The position numbers were made by a program, and so were the translations under genes. A stretch of DNA of 64,000 nucleotides, from contig CAJTWA010000005.1 in assembly GCA_910580195.1 (NCBI GenBank), positions 51,455-115,454 on the forward strand, written 5' to 3'. Within the stretch, counting starts at the first letter, position 1. Every line of letters begins with the position of its first letter. The notes beneath the pieces are model-generated. The model searched no databases. It saw only the letters and a list, made by a program, of their open reading frames with translations, and was not told where the DNA came from. Below are positions 1 to 9,154 of this stretch, piece by piece. This stretch comes from an uncultured Lachnospiraceae bacterium (GTDB lineage: Bacteria > Bacillota > Clostridia > Lachnospirales > Lachnospiraceae).

Positions 1-417
1 AAGAAATATCTGAAGAAAAATCAGGAAATGAAGGAGAAAGTAAGCAAGAAACGGAAGCTGCTTGTGGTAGACGATTCCGAATTCCTGCGGATGGCTATGA
101 AGGAACTTTTGGGAAATGAGTATGAGATTACCGAAGCCAATTCCGAGCTGTCAGCAATCCGGTGCATCACGCTGGACCGGCCGGATTTAGTCCTTCTGGA
201 TTATGAAATGCCGGTCTGCGACGGCAGGCAGGTGCTGGAAATGATCCGTTCTGAGAAGGAAATTTCGGATATTCCGGTCATGTTCCTGACAAGCAGGGTA
301 GACAGGGAGAGCGTCCAGAAAGTAATCTCCTTAAAGCCGGTAGGCTACTTGCTGAAGACGCTGTCGCCGGAAAAGATAAAGAAAGAAATCGATGATTATT
401 TCAAAAAGAAAAAATAG
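1..417 (+). CDS. Receiver-domain protein, probably 5'-truncated by window edge
   Basis: Receiver (REC) domain of the two-component family, which takes phosphate from a histidine kinase. Counting from the ATG at base 28, the acidic pair is in LLVVDD (D15-D16), the phospho-acceptor is D58 in LVLLDYEMP, followed by the conserved Thr in FLTSR and Lys in LLKT. No output domain follows; the protein ends in a lysine-rich tail. The frame is open to base 1 and the ATG at 28 has only AGGAA abutting it with no spacing, so I think the real start is upstream and this may be the C-terminal REC domain of a larger protein. A stand-alone CheY-like protein is the alternative. Confidence 0.8.
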   Translation, partial: KKYLKKNQEMKEKVSKKRKLLVVDDSEFLRMAMKELLGNEYEITEANSELSAIRCITLDRPDLVLLDYEMPVCDGRQVLEMIRSEKEISDIPVMFLTSRVDRESVQKVISLKPVGYLLKTLSPEKIKKEIDDYFKKKK

Positions 418-643
418 CATTAAGGCTATATCTGCCTTCCCACTGGGGATTTCTGCCTAAACGGGGCGAAAATCCCCTGCAGGGCGGCGCTGTTTGGCAT
501 TTCTGCCCCAGCCCCAAAGGGGCCGCCTATCCTATCCAAATCCGGCCGTATCCATGGAAATCCGGCAAATCCCATCCCCTTGGAATAAAAATCCCAGTTT
601 TGGTATATCCTACATAAAAACAAAACAGCTAGGAGGAAAGACC

Positions 644-1078
644 ATGATTGGAATTGTTATCGCCCTGCTGTCCGGGGCATTGATGAGCGTTCAGGGAGTA
701 TTCAATACAGGGGTGACGAAAGGCACCAGCATGTGGGTCAGCAATAGCTGGGTGCAGTTCTCTGCGCTGGTAATCTGCCTCGTAAGCTGGTTTTTTACAG
801 ACCGGCAAAGTTTTGCGGGAATCTTGCAGGTACAGCCAAAGTACATGCTGTTAGGAGGCGTCATTGGGGCCTTCATCACCTATACTGTCATTAAGAGTAT
901 GGACGCCTTAGGGCCTGCCCAAGCGGTGATGCTGATTGTCGTATCCCAGCTGGCGGTGGCTTACCTCATAGAGCTGTTCGGCCTGTTCGGCGTGGACAAG
1001 CAGCCATTTCTGTGGCGCAGGGTGATTGGGATGGCAGTCTGCATTGGCGGGATTATCCTGTTTAAGTGGGAATCTTGA
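644..1078 (+). CDS. Small DMT-family membrane transporter (YdcZ/DUF606 type)
   Basis: 144-residue integral membrane protein with four or five hydrophobic segments and the N-terminal pattern GALMSVQGVFNT typical of the DUF606/YdcZ branch of the drug/metabolite transporter superfamily. These half-size proteins act as dimers or as pairs; the substrate is unknown. Start chosen at 644 because AGGAGG lies 8 bases upstream; the longer open frame from 494 has no support. It stands alone, with 226 bases of empty upstream DNA and a comEA-like gene with its own promoter behind it, so it is probably monocistronic. Confidence 0.8.
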   Translation: MIGIVIALLSGALMSVQGVFNTGVTKGTSMWVSNSWVQFSALVICLVSWFFTDRQSFAGILQVQPKYMLLGGVIGAFITYTVIKSMDALGPAQAVMLIVVSQLAVAYLIELFGLFGVDKQPFLWRRVIGMAVCIGGIILFKWES

Positions 1079-1117
1079 AAAAAATATGAAATCTTTCTCA
1101 ATATTTTTGAAATACTC

Positions 1118-1146
1118 TTGTAATAAATCTCAAATACCGTTACAAT
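1118..1146 (+). promoter_or_regulatory. Putative sigma-A promoter of the comEA-like gene
   Basis: TTGTAA at 1118-1123 and TACAAT at 1141-1146 with a 17-base spacer, 114 bases before the start codon at 1261. Confidence 0.5.
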
Positions 1147-1260
1147 AGAAAAGATTCGTGGAGAAGGCTTTCCTTCCTTGCCAGAATAGTATCCCGAACA
1201 TATGGGCGGGGTGTGTACAAAATGGAAGCACACAGCATGATGCTGGGAATGGAGGAAAGC

Positions 1261-1932
1261 ATGAAAAAGAAGATAATATATGCTGCAATATTGCTGGCGT
1301 TTTTTTGCATGGCAAGCGGCTGCAAAGGCAGGGAGGAAGAAGGGTTCTTCCTGAAAAATGCCGAAGGGGCAGGCGAGGAAAGCAGCCCCGAAGATTTGGA
1401 GGGGGATCCTAAGGGACCTACCTCCCCAGACGTCAGCCCCGCAGGGGATTTTGGGCCGGCCCCGGCGATTTATGTGCAGGTAAGCGGCGCGGTGGCTAAG
1501 CCCGGCGTCTATGAGCTTACAGAGGGCAGCCGGATTTTCCAAGCCGTGGAGCTTGCCGGAGGCATGACAGAAGAAGCAGACGCTGGTGCCTTAAACCAAG
1601 CGGCAGCCTTAAGTGACGGGCAGATGGTCTATGTCCCGAAAGAGGGGGAAGGGGCTGGGCAAGCGGGAGCCTTGGGCGCTGGCACAAGGCAGCCCCAGCA
1701 GGATTTCGAAGGTACAGGGCAGCCCCAGCAGGCAGACGGCAAGGTGGCCTTAAACACTGCCACAGAAGCAGAATTAATGGCGCTGCCGGGCATCGGAGCA
1801 GCCAAGGCGAAGAGCATCCTTGCGTGGAGGGAGGAGCATGGAGGCTTTTCCCAGATTGAAGATTTGATGAAAATAGAAGGAATCAAAGATGGTGTTTTTT
1901 CCAAAATAAAGGACAGCATCAAAGTTGACTGA
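1261..1932 (+). CDS. comEA: ComEA-like DNA-binding lipoprotein (SLBB + helix-hairpin-helix)
   Basis: Surface DNA receptor of the natural transformation machinery by family; it would pass bound DNA to ComEC. It has a lipoprotein signal (MKKKIIYAAILLAFF, lipobox ASGC), an acidic linker, an SLBB domain (about residues 74-133: IYVQVSGAVAKPGVY...), a Gln/Gly-rich linker with a short QPQQ repeat, and a C-terminal tandem helix-hairpin-helix beginning ALNTATEAELMALPGIG. The lipobox suggests lipid anchoring rather than the usual transmembrane helix. Start at 1261 follows GGAGG with 5-base spacing. comEC lies 3.3 kb downstream, separated by a two-component system and a GerMN gene. Competence itself is inferred. 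Confidence 0.85.
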   Translation: MKKKIIYAAILLAFFCMASGCKGREEEGFFLKNAEGAGEESSPEDLEGDPKGPTSPDVSPAGDFGPAPAIYVQVSGAVAKPGVYELTEGSRIFQAVELAGGMTEEADAGALNQAAALSDGQMVYVPKEGEGAGQAGALGAGTRQPQQDFEGTGQPQQADGKVALNTATEAELMALPGIGAAKAKSILAWREEHGGFSQIEDLMKIEGIKDGVFSKIKDSIKVD

Positions 1933-1942
1933 GGTGTAAATT

Positions 1943-2632
1943 ATGGCGAAGAAAGTTCTTGTAGTGGATGATGAAAAGTTAATCGTAAAGGGAATCCGGT
2001 TCAGCTTGGAGCAGGACGGCATGGAGGTGGACTGCGCGTATGACGGCGAAGAAGCCCTGCGGCTTGCCACAGCCCAGAACTATGACATGATACTCTTAGA
2101 CTTGATGCTGCCCAAGATGGACGGCTTCGAGGTATGTCAGCACATACGGGAATTTTCTTCCGTGCCCATCGTGATGCTTACGGCAAAAGGGGACGACATG
2201 GACAAGATACTTGGGCTGGAATACGGGGCGGACGATTACATAACCAAGCCATTCAACATCCTTGAAGTAAAAGCAAGGATTAAGGCGATTATGCGCAGGA
2301 CTTCCCCCAACCAGCCCGGGAAAGAGAATCCCAAGCTGGTGGAGCACGGCGACTTAAAGCTAGACAGCGAGAGCCGGCGCCTGTTTATCCTTGGGAAAGA
2401 AATCAACGTTACAGCCCGGGAATTTGATTTGCTGGAGCTTTTAGCCTTAAACCCCAATAAGGTCTACAGCCGGGAAAAGCTTTTAAACCTTGTATGGGGC
2501 AGCGATTACCCCGGGGACGTGCGCACGGTGGACGTCCATGTGCGCCGCCTGCGGGAGAAAATCGAGGAAAACCCCAGCGAGCCGAAATATGTGCATACCA
2601 AGTGGGGCGTAGGCTATTATTATCAAGGTTGA
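1943..2632 (+). CDS. OmpR/PhoB-family response regulator
   Basis: 229-residue transcription factor with an N-terminal receiver domain (VVDDEK; phospho-acceptor Asp in MILLDLMLPKMDG; Lys in YITKPF) and a C-terminal winged helix (residues about 130-229, ending VRTVDVHVRRLREKI...VWGVGYYY-type tail). It starts 10 bases after comEA and is followed 15 bases later by its histidine kinase, so the pair is cotranscribed. Targets cannot be read from the sequence. Placement between comEA and comEC is suggestive but not proof of competence control. Confidence 0.93.
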   Translation: MAKKVLVVDDEKLIVKGIRFSLEQDGMEVDCAYDGEEALRLATAQNYDMILLDLMLPKMDGFEVCQHIREFSSVPIVMLTAKGDDMDKILGLEYGADDYITKPFNILEVKARIKAIMRRTSPNQPGKENPKLVEHGDLKLDSESRRLFILGKEINVTAREFDLLELLALNPNKVYSREKLLNLVWGSDYPGDVRTVDVHVRRLREKIEENPSEPKYVHTKWGVGYYYQG

Positions 2633-2647
2633 CGGTAAGGGAAGACG

Positions 2648-4063
2648 ATGAAGAAGCTGAAATTTTTACACAGCCTGAAGTTCCGGCTGTTCCTTTTGAT
2701 GGCGCTGGCGGGGATCCTCCCCAACCTTGCCCTCCGGGCAGGGATACTTATGAGCTATGAGAGCCGGGCGGTATCCAACCGGAGCATCGACGTGCTGGGG
2801 CAGGCAAAAATTCTGGGGAACCAAGTGGTTACATACGGCTATATGAAGGACACCAGCCTAGAAGTCATCAACGCCCAGCTTGAAATGCTTTCCACCATTT
2901 ACGATGGGAGGGTCCTGATTGTCAACAGCAGTTTCCAGATTGTCAAGGACACCTATGAGCTGGACACAGGGAAAACCATCATTTCCGAGGAAGTGGTAAA
3001 AAGTTTCCAAGGGGAGGAAATTACCAAGTACGATTCCAAGAACCGTTATATAGAATTAGCCATACCCTTGAAAAAAGAAGGGCTGGAGCAGAGCCTTGGG
3101 GTGCTTTTGGTAAGCGTTTCCACAGACAGCATTATGCTCAACTATGGATATCTCAAGGACAATGCCCTGATTATTGAGCTGGCAAGTTTAGTCGTTATCC
3201 TTGGGTTCGCGCTGTTTTGGTCCGGCCGGCTGGTGCGCCCTTTTGGGAAACTGGCAAAATATTTGGAAGAGGTGCAGGCTGGGGACGAGGAAGCCTTGAT
3301 GGTTGCCGACTATACGGAAACAGAGGCCATTTCCGATGCCTTTAACGAGCTGTGGGGCAGGATGCGGGCCATTGACGACTCAAGGCAGGAATTTGTTTCC
3401 AATGTGTCCCATGAGCTGAAAACCCCCCTGACTTCCATGAAGGTGCTTGCAGATTCCCTGCTGGCCCAAGGGGACGCCCCGGTGGAGCTTTACAAGGAAT
3501 TTATGGGGGACATCGCAGAAGAAATTGAGCGGGAGAATAAGATCATCAACGACCTGCTTTCCCTTGTGAAAATGGATAAGGCGGCAGGCACCTTAAATGT
3601 TTCCGTGGTAAATATCAATGAATTGCTGGAACTGATTTTAAAACGCCTAAGGCCCATTGCGGAAAAGCAGAATATTGAGCTGGTGCTGGAAAGTTTCCGG
3701 CCAGTCAGCGCAGAGGTGGACGAGGTGAAGCTTTCCCTTGCCCTCAACAACCTTGTGGAAAATGCCATTAAGTACAACAAGCCGGAAGGCTGGGTGCATG
3801 TGTCCTTAAATGCGGACCACAAATATTTCTTTGTCCGGGTGGAGGATTCCGGGATTGGCATACCGGAAGAGGCCTTGGAGCATATTTACGAGCGGTTTTT
3901 CCGCGCCGACAAGTCCCACTCCCGGGAAATCGGCGGCACTGGCCTTGGCCTTGCCATCACAAGGAACGCTGTCCTCATGCACCGGGGCGCCATCAAGGCC
4001 CACAGCAAGGAGGGGGAAGGCACGGTATTCACAGTGCGGATTCCGCTGATGTACCTTGTGTAG
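2648..4063 (+). CDS. Membrane sensor histidine kinase partner of the upstream regulator
   Basis: 471-residue class I histidine kinase. Transmembrane segment at about 14-32, an extracytoplasmic sensor of about 140 residues, a second transmembrane segment at about 176-195 (IIELASLVVILGFALF), HAMP linker, HisKA with phospho-acceptor His in VSHELKTP, and HATPase_c with N box (NLVENAIKYN), G1 (DSGIGIP) and G2 (GGTGLGLAI). All catalytic motifs look intact. The sensor has no motif I recognise, so the stimulus is unknown. Start at 2648 follows GGGAAG with 7 bases. Confidence 0.93.
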   Translation: MKKLKFLHSLKFRLFLLMALAGILPNLALRAGILMSYESRAVSNRSIDVLGQAKILGNQVVTYGYMKDTSLEVINAQLEMLSTIYDGRVLIVNSSFQIVKDTYELDTGKTIISEEVVKSFQGEEITKYDSKNRYIELAIPLKKEGLEQSLGVLLVSVSTDSIMLNYGYLKDNALIIELASLVVILGFALFWSGRLVRPFGKLAKYLEEVQAGDEEALMVADYTETEAISDAFNELWGRMRAIDDSRQEFVSNVSHELKTPLTSMKVLADSLLAQGDAPVELYKEFMGDIAEEIERENKIINDLLSLVKMDKAAGTLNVSVVNINELLELILKRLRPIAEKQNIELVLESFRPVSAEVDEVKLSLALNNLVENAIKYNKPEGWVHVSLNADHKYFFVRVEDSGIGIPEEALEHIYERFFRADKSHSREIGGTGLGLAITRNAVLMHRGAIKAHSKEGEGTVFTVRIPLMYLV

Positions 4064-4080
4064 GGGCTTATACACTGCAT

Positions 4081-4186
4081 ACAGCGGCAGTGGGTTCTGT
4101 GGCGCAAAAGGGAGCCTTGCCGTATAGAGGAAGAGGGTTCTGTGGCGCAAAAGGGAGCCTTGCGTACAGCGGCAGTGGGTTCTGTA
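4081..4186 (+). repeat. Short tandem repeat after the histidine kinase
   Basis: Units containing GTGGGTTCTGTGGCGCAAAA then GGGAGCCTTGC recur about every 44 bases; two full copies and a third partial one follow the kinase stop codon. The outer copies share the lead-in ACAGCGGCAG. Non-coding by context; it belongs to the gene-boundary tandem duplications common in this chromosome. Confidence 0.75.
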
Positions 4187-4289
4187 AGGGCCATAAGCCC
4201 TGTATTGTAATTTTTGCACAAAAGTCGGGCTGGGGCCAAGAAGGCCCGTGCAGGCTTTTCCTGCCTATTTTACCGGAAGGAGGCCAGGA

Positions 4290-5285
4290 ATGGGAAAGAA
4301 AAAACAAAGAATATGCTTCATGCTGGCCTTCCTTTGCATGGCAGGCCTTGCAGGCTGCGGGAAGGGCAAAAAGGGCTCTTCCGACTATTATGTGTTTTAT
4401 GTCAATAAAGAAAATACAAAAACAGTTGCCGTAGGGTATGAGCCAAAGGCTTCGGATGACAGGGGCATGATACAGGAGTTTTTGGAAATGCTCCTAAAGA
4501 AAGAGGACCATAAGGATTACCGGCAGGCAGTCCCGGAAGAGGTGAAGCTGAACTCTTGGAAATTGGAAAATGCCCAGCTTTACCTGTATTTCAACAACGG
4601 ATACATGGATCTGGACAATGTGAGCGAGGTATTATGCCGCGCTGCCATTGTGCGGACACTGACACAGGTAAAAGGGGTGGACTGCATATCCTTTTATGTG
4701 GGGGATTCCCCGCTGGTGGATGCCAGCGGCAGCCTCATTGGCCTGATGACGGCGGAAAGTTTTATTGAAAACCCGGGGGAACAGATTAATACCATCCAGA
4801 CTGCCAGCATTACCCTGTATTTTTCCAACCCCAAGGGGACAGCCTTAATCCCGGAGGTGCAGGAAGTGCACTACAGCAGCAATATTTCCTTGGAAAAGCT
4901 GGTGATGGAGCAATTGCTCCGGGGGCCTGAGGGGAAAGGCAAGCGGGCGGCTATCCCGGATGGGACGAAGCTGGTGAATGTGTCGGTGCTGGACGGGGTA
5001 GGGTTTGTGAATTTAAGCGAAGGGTTCCTTAACCAGAATTATGAGATTGCCGAGCCGGTGGTGATTTATTCTATTGTAAATTCCTTGGCGGAGCTGCCCA
5101 ACATCAACAAAGTGCAGATTGCAGTCAATGGGGACAGCGCCATCACCTACCGGGAAAAAATGAAGCTGGAAACCATGTATGAGCGGGATTTGGACTACGT
5201 GGACGAAGGCGCCCGCACACAGGAAGAGCAGAGGGAAGAAGAAACAGAAACCGTGATTATAGAAGAGGAGGAGCCGGATGGCTAA
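4290..5285 (+). CDS. GerMN-domain lipoprotein
   Basis: 331-residue lipoprotein: signal MGKKKQRICFMLAFL with lipobox AGLAGC, then two GerMN/spore-related repeats (about residues 60-165 and 190-290), the second starting ITLYFSNPKGTALIPEV. GerMN domains occur in the GerM germination/sporulation protein and in lipoproteins encoded beside two-component systems. The C-terminus is very acidic (Glu run). Start at 4290 follows GGAAGGAGG with 6-base spacing. The last 8 bases overlap the start of comEC, implying translational coupling. Role in spore envelope assembly is inferred from the family. Confidence 0.85.
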   Translation: MGKKKQRICFMLAFLCMAGLAGCGKGKKGSSDYYVFYVNKENTKTVAVGYEPKASDDRGMIQEFLEMLLKKEDHKDYRQAVPEEVKLNSWKLENAQLYLYFNNGYMDLDNVSEVLCRAAIVRTLTQVKGVDCISFYVGDSPLVDASGSLIGLMTAESFIENPGEQINTIQTASITLYFSNPKGTALIPEVQEVHYSSNISLEKLVMEQLLRGPEGKGKRAAIPDGTKLVNVSVLDGVGFVNLSEGFLNQNYEIAEPVVIYSIVNSLAELPNINKVQIAVNGDSAITYREKMKLETMYERDLDYVDEGARTQEEQREEETETVIIEEEEPDG

Positions 5286-7830
5286 CCGGGCAGTTTGCTG
5301 CCTGTCGGCCTCTTTGCTGCTGGGCACCCTGCATGGGGGCTTTGGGGGCGTCCTGTTCCCAGCCGTGCTGCTGCTGTTTTTGCTTTTTGCCAGCCTTGCC
5401 ATTGCAAGGGAGCAGGAAGGGGCAGGGAAAGCAATCCTGTCCCGCTGCCTGTGCTGCATCCTTGCCTTTGGGCTTGGGGCATGGCATTTCCAGTCAGAAA
5501 CACAGGCGCGGGACAGGCTGGAACGCGCCCTTACGGAAGGGCAAACGGCCGCTGTCCGTGGGGAAGTCCAGAAAAAAGAAGAGAAGGCAGGGCAGTGTCT
5601 TTATACGTTGGCAGATACCTATGTGCTTGCGGATGGCAGCCGTTATCCCAGCAACCGGGTGCTGGCCTACAGTTCTGATATGCATATCCAGCCGGGGGAT
5701 GTTGTGGAATTCACCGGAATCTATGCACCATTCCAAATTTCCCGCAATGAAGGGAATTTCAACGAAAAACAATATTACCAGAGCAAAAAAATTGAATTCC
5801 GCCTGTACGCCCAAGGGGAAGGGCAGGCAGTTGGGAAAGGCAGCGCCTATGCGCCAGCCCTTGGGAAGCTGCGCCAAACATTCCGGGAGGTGTACCAAGC
5901 CTGTATGGGGGAGGAGCACGCAGGGCTTTTGGCAGATATGACGCTGGGGGATAAGTCATTGCTGGACGGGGAGATGAAAGATTTGTACCAGAAAGCAGGG
6001 ATTTCCCATATCTTGGCTATTTCCGGCCTGCATGTTTCCCTGTTTGGGATGGGGATGTACCGGCTTTTACGGAAAATCCTGCTCCCAGACAAGCTGTGCG
6101 CCCTCTGTTCCGTAGGGGCAGTGGTAAGTTTTGGCCTCCTGTCCGGCATGGAAATCTCCACGGTACGGGCAATCTGCATGTTCTGCTTGGGGATGGCAGC
6201 CCGGGTACTGGGCTATAGCTATGATTCTGCTACTGCCCTTGGCCTTAGCGCCATGGTGCAGGCATGGGAAAACCCCTTTGTGCTGGGAAATGCTGGGTTC
6301 CTGTTTTCCTATGGGGCAGCCCTTGGGGTGACAGTGGCGGCAGGGATTTTAAAGGAGGCATTTTCTGGGAAGGCGGGGAGCTTAGAAGCCGTTAAAGAAG
6401 GAAATCAGGAGAAGCCCAAAAGGATGCTGGGAAGAAAGGGCGTCCATGGCGGGAATCAAGGCTGCCAGTGCAGCAGTGCGAAAAATTTAGCAGCCTCAGA
6501 AATGGCTGAAAGGTATAAGGATAGGGCTCCTTTTTGGAAAAAATGCGTGCAGAAACTGCTGGATACAATGTTTTCCAGTATCTGCATCCAGCTTGCCACG
6601 CTGCCCTTGTCCCTGTATTTTTATTTTGAAGTGCCATGCTACAGCGTATTGGCAAATGGCTTGATCCTGCCGTTCCTCGGGCCAACCTTGTCCGTTGGCC
6701 TGCTTGGGGCTTTTGTGGGGATTTTTTCCATACCGGCAGCAACATATATCCTTGCCCCAGTGGGCTGGCTGCTTTCCGGGAATGAGGTAATCTGCCGGGG
6801 TATTTTAAGCCTTCCGGGGTCGGTCTTTGTAGCCGGGAAGCCGGGGCTTGCTTTGGTATGCCTGTATTATGGGGTTTTGGTTTCTGTGCTGTACCTGCTT
6901 GCCCAAGGGGCAGGGCGGAAATGGCTTTTGGGGCTTATGGCTGCCCTTTGGCTTGTGCTGTTTTTGCGGGAGCCGCCGGGATTTGGGGTTTATGTGCTGG
7001 ATGTGGGGCAGGGGGATGGGATATTCGTCCAGACCAAAGAGGGGGAACATTTCTTTGTGGACGGGGGCAGCAGCGACGTGAAGCAGGTGGGGAAGTACCG
7101 GATCCTTCCCTTCCTAAAAGCAAAAGGAATCGCCTCCATAAAGGGATGGCTGGTGTCCCATGCAGACTACGACCATATCAGCGGGCTGGAAGAATTGCTG
7201 GAGTCAGGATACCCCATCGAATACCTGATTGTGGCGGATGGGATGGCAAGGGATGAAGCGTCAGAACATTTGCTGCATTTGGCGCGGCAGGCAGGGTGCA
7301 AGGTGGTGTACGTGTCGCCGGGCATGGAATTTGGGGCGGGTAAGGCAATATTTACAGCCTGGCGCCCAGAGGCTGCGGGACAGGCTGGGGAGCATGGAAC
7401 GGGCAAACCCAAGGACAGGAATGGGGGTTCTTTAGTAGTTGCCCTAGAATATCCGGGATTTACCGGGATTTTTACTGGGGACATAGGGAAAACGGAAGAG
7501 AACCAGTTGGCTGAAAATCCAGAATTCCGGACATGGGCAGGACGTGCTGGGGGGATTGATTTTTATAAAGCAGCCCACCATGGATCCAATAGCTCGAACA
7601 GCCAGGCAATCCTTAAAACCCTTTCCCCAAAGGCCGCCGTTATTTCCTGCGGGGCGAAGAATTCCTATGGGCATCCCGGCAAGGATGCGCTGGAACGTCT
7701 GGAACAGGCAGGGAGCCGGGTGTTCTGCACCATGGAATGGGGGCAGGTGGCAATTCAGCCAGAGGGGCAGGGAATCCGGGTGTGGGGGTACTTGCAACCC
7801 AAAAGTGATTACAAGGAGGCAGTTCAGTGA
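5278..7830 (+). CDS. comEC: ComEC/Rec2 DNA translocation channel
   Basis: 850-residue polytopic protein that by family carries single-stranded DNA across the membrane during transformation. It shows an N-terminal membrane and OB-like region (DUF4131), the Competence domain (about 215-520, GISHILAISGLHVSLFGMG), and a C-terminal metallo-beta-lactamase fold (about 570-840) with SHADYDHISG, a GDIG motif and AAHHGSNSS. Length fits three-domain ComECs. A basic low-complexity loop at about 360-420 interrupts the membrane region and looks like an insertion. It overlaps the GerMN gene by 8 bases. In related clostridia holA normally follows closely; here an accessory cassette lies between. Confidence 0.92.
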   Translation: MANRAVCCLSASLLLGTLHGGFGGVLFPAVLLLFLLFASLAIAREQEGAGKAILSRCLCCILAFGLGAWHFQSETQARDRLERALTEGQTAAVRGEVQKKEEKAGQCLYTLADTYVLADGSRYPSNRVLAYSSDMHIQPGDVVEFTGIYAPFQISRNEGNFNEKQYYQSKKIEFRLYAQGEGQAVGKGSAYAPALGKLRQTFREVYQACMGEEHAGLLADMTLGDKSLLDGEMKDLYQKAGISHILAISGLHVSLFGMGMYRLLRKILLPDKLCALCSVGAVVSFGLLSGMEISTVRAICMFCLGMAARVLGYSYDSATALGLSAMVQAWENPFVLGNAGFLFSYGAALGVTVAAGILKEAFSGKAGSLEAVKEGNQEKPKRMLGRKGVHGGNQGCQCSSAKNLAASEMAERYKDRAPFWKKCVQKLLDTMFSSICIQLATLPLSLYFYFEVPCYSVLANGLILPFLGPTLSVGLLGAFVGIFSIPAATYILAPVGWLLSGNEVICRGILSLPGSVFVAGKPGLALVCLYYGVLVSVLYLLAQGAGRKWLLGLMAALWLVLFLREPPGFGVYVLDVGQGDGIFVQTKEGEHFFVDGGSSDVKQVGKYRILPFLKAKGIASIKGWLVSHADYDHISGLEELLESGYPIEYLIVADGMARDEASEHLLHLARQAGCKVVYVSPGMEFGAGKAIFTAWRPEAAGQAGEHGTGKPKDRNGGSLVVALEYPGFTGIFTGDIGKTEENQLAENPEFRTWAGRAGGIDFYKAAHHGSNSSNSQAILKTLSPKAAVISCGAKNSYGHPGKDALERLEQAGSRVFCTMEWGQVAIQPEGQGIRVWGYLQPKSDYKEAVQ

Positions 7831-7903
7831 AGTCCCCACAATAAATGTAGAAAAGATGCATGGATTCAGTGATAAAACAATAACATTGGTAGGCAGGTTG
7901 TGT

Positions 7904-7917
7904 TATAATATTATAAT
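7904..7917 (+). promoter_or_regulatory. AT-rich -10 region before the DUF262 operon
   Basis: Two overlapping TATAAT hexamers (7904-7909 and 7912-7917) stand 26-40 bases before the start codon at 7943. I see no good -35 at the correct distance (TTGGTA at 7886 is poorly spaced). It marks separate transcription of the accessory operon. Confidence 0.35.
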
Positions 7918-7942
7918 AAAAAAGAGCGAGGGAGAATCCGTG

Positions 7943-9154
7943 ATGGAAGTATTAAAGAACATGAATGAAGTTAACCCGAAAATGTTGGAAGATGATATAG
8001 AAGTGGAAATCATGAAGGCGAACCATTTAGGTTTTGATTATGAAATTGAAACGGAGGAGGAAACGGAAGAAGAACCAGAGGAGCAGCCTTTCCAAGCAGA
8101 AAAAATCCGGGTAGACCAGCAGATGCTTTCTGTAAAATATATGCTGGAGCTTATGGAGGACGGATTGATTGAACTAAATCCCGGATACCAAAGGCATCGG
8201 GTATGGAAAGATAATAAGAGAAAATCATTGCTAATTGAATCCTTAATGCTGAGAATTCCTATACCTGCATTTTATTTTTATGAAAATGAGGATGGAAAAT
8301 ATCAGGTAATTGACGGCCAGCAAAGATTGGCAACGATTCAGGAGTTTGTCCAAGGGAAGTTCCAGCTATCTGGCTTGGAATATTTAGGGAAAGAATATAA
8401 CTGGAAAGGGTTCCAAGATTTAGAAATCAAGTACGTCCAGCGTATTTACCGGACGCAGATTGCAGTCAATATTTTAGATGCAAGATCCCCAAAGAAAGTC
8501 ATATACGATATTTTCCGGAGGGTAAATACAGGGGGGATTAACCTAAAACCGCAGGAAATGCGCAATGCAATCTGCAAGCCTGAAGTAAGGGAGTTTTTAA
8601 GGAAAAGCATAAGCAATGAAAATTACTTATTAGCAACTAGGGCTAAGGTAAAAGATGATAGGATGGATGCGCAGGAATTGGCATTGCGGTTTTATGCATT
8701 TGGCAGTGCATATGACTATGAAAAGGAATTGCTCCATTATGATTATTCCAATATTGCAACTATGCTGGATGGGGCAATTGAGGCATTGAACAAAACGGAT
8801 GCAGGCGTGAAAGATGCGCTGTATGCAAGGTTTGACGAGGCAATGCGGAGATGCTACTGTGCATTTGGGGAATACTGTTTTTCAAAAATTTTATGGGAAG
8901 GAGAACGGGTCAGGAGGAGGCTGGATTATATCAATAAGTCTTTGTTTGTTTCATTTTCGGTTTTGCTATTGCACCCAAAATATGACAATATTGACTTGGA
9001 AAAATACCAGAAAAGGATTGTAGAGCATCTGGCAATCCAGCTGACGGAGGATTACATGTATTTGAACTCCCTTACAATAGGGACTGGGAACCGCAGGAAT
9101 GTATATCTGAATTTTGAACGTTCAAGGAGGGTATTAGAAGAATGTCTGGTATAA
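7943..9154 (+). CDS. DUF262 protein, first gene of a three-gene defence-type operon
   Basis: 403-residue protein of the DUF262/GmrSD-N superfamily (ParB/Srx-like fold). Hallmarks: NPGYQRHRVW near residue 78, the nucleotide-binding DGQQRLAT motif near residue 119, and FRRVNTGG near residue 185. In GmrSD enzymes this domain couples nucleotide hydrolysis to DNA cleavage, but the C-terminal DUF1524 HNH nuclease is not visible here, so catalysis may lie elsewhere in the operon. The N-terminus is highly acidic (residues 17-50). Start at 7943 follows GAGGGAG. It overlaps the AAA gene by 13 bases and is visibly more AT-rich than comEC. Confidence 0.85.
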   Translation: MEVLKNMNEVNPKMLEDDIEVEIMKANHLGFDYEIETEEETEEEPEEQPFQAEKIRVDQQMLSVKYMLELMEDGLIELNPGYQRHRVWKDNKRKSLLIESLMLRIPIPAFYFYENEDGKYQVIDGQQRLATIQEFVQGKFQLSGLEYLGKEYNWKGFQDLEIKYVQRIYRTQIAVNILDARSPKKVIYDIFRRVNTGGINLKPQEMRNAICKPEVREFLRKSISNENYLLATRAKVKDDRMDAQELALRFYAFGSAYDYEKELLHYDYSNIATMLDGAIEALNKTDAGVKDALYARFDEAMRRCYCAFGEYCFSKILWEGERVRRRLDYINKSLFVSFSVLLLHPKYDNIDLEKYQKRIVEHLAIQLTEDYMYLNSLTIGTGNRRNVYLNFERSRRVLEECLV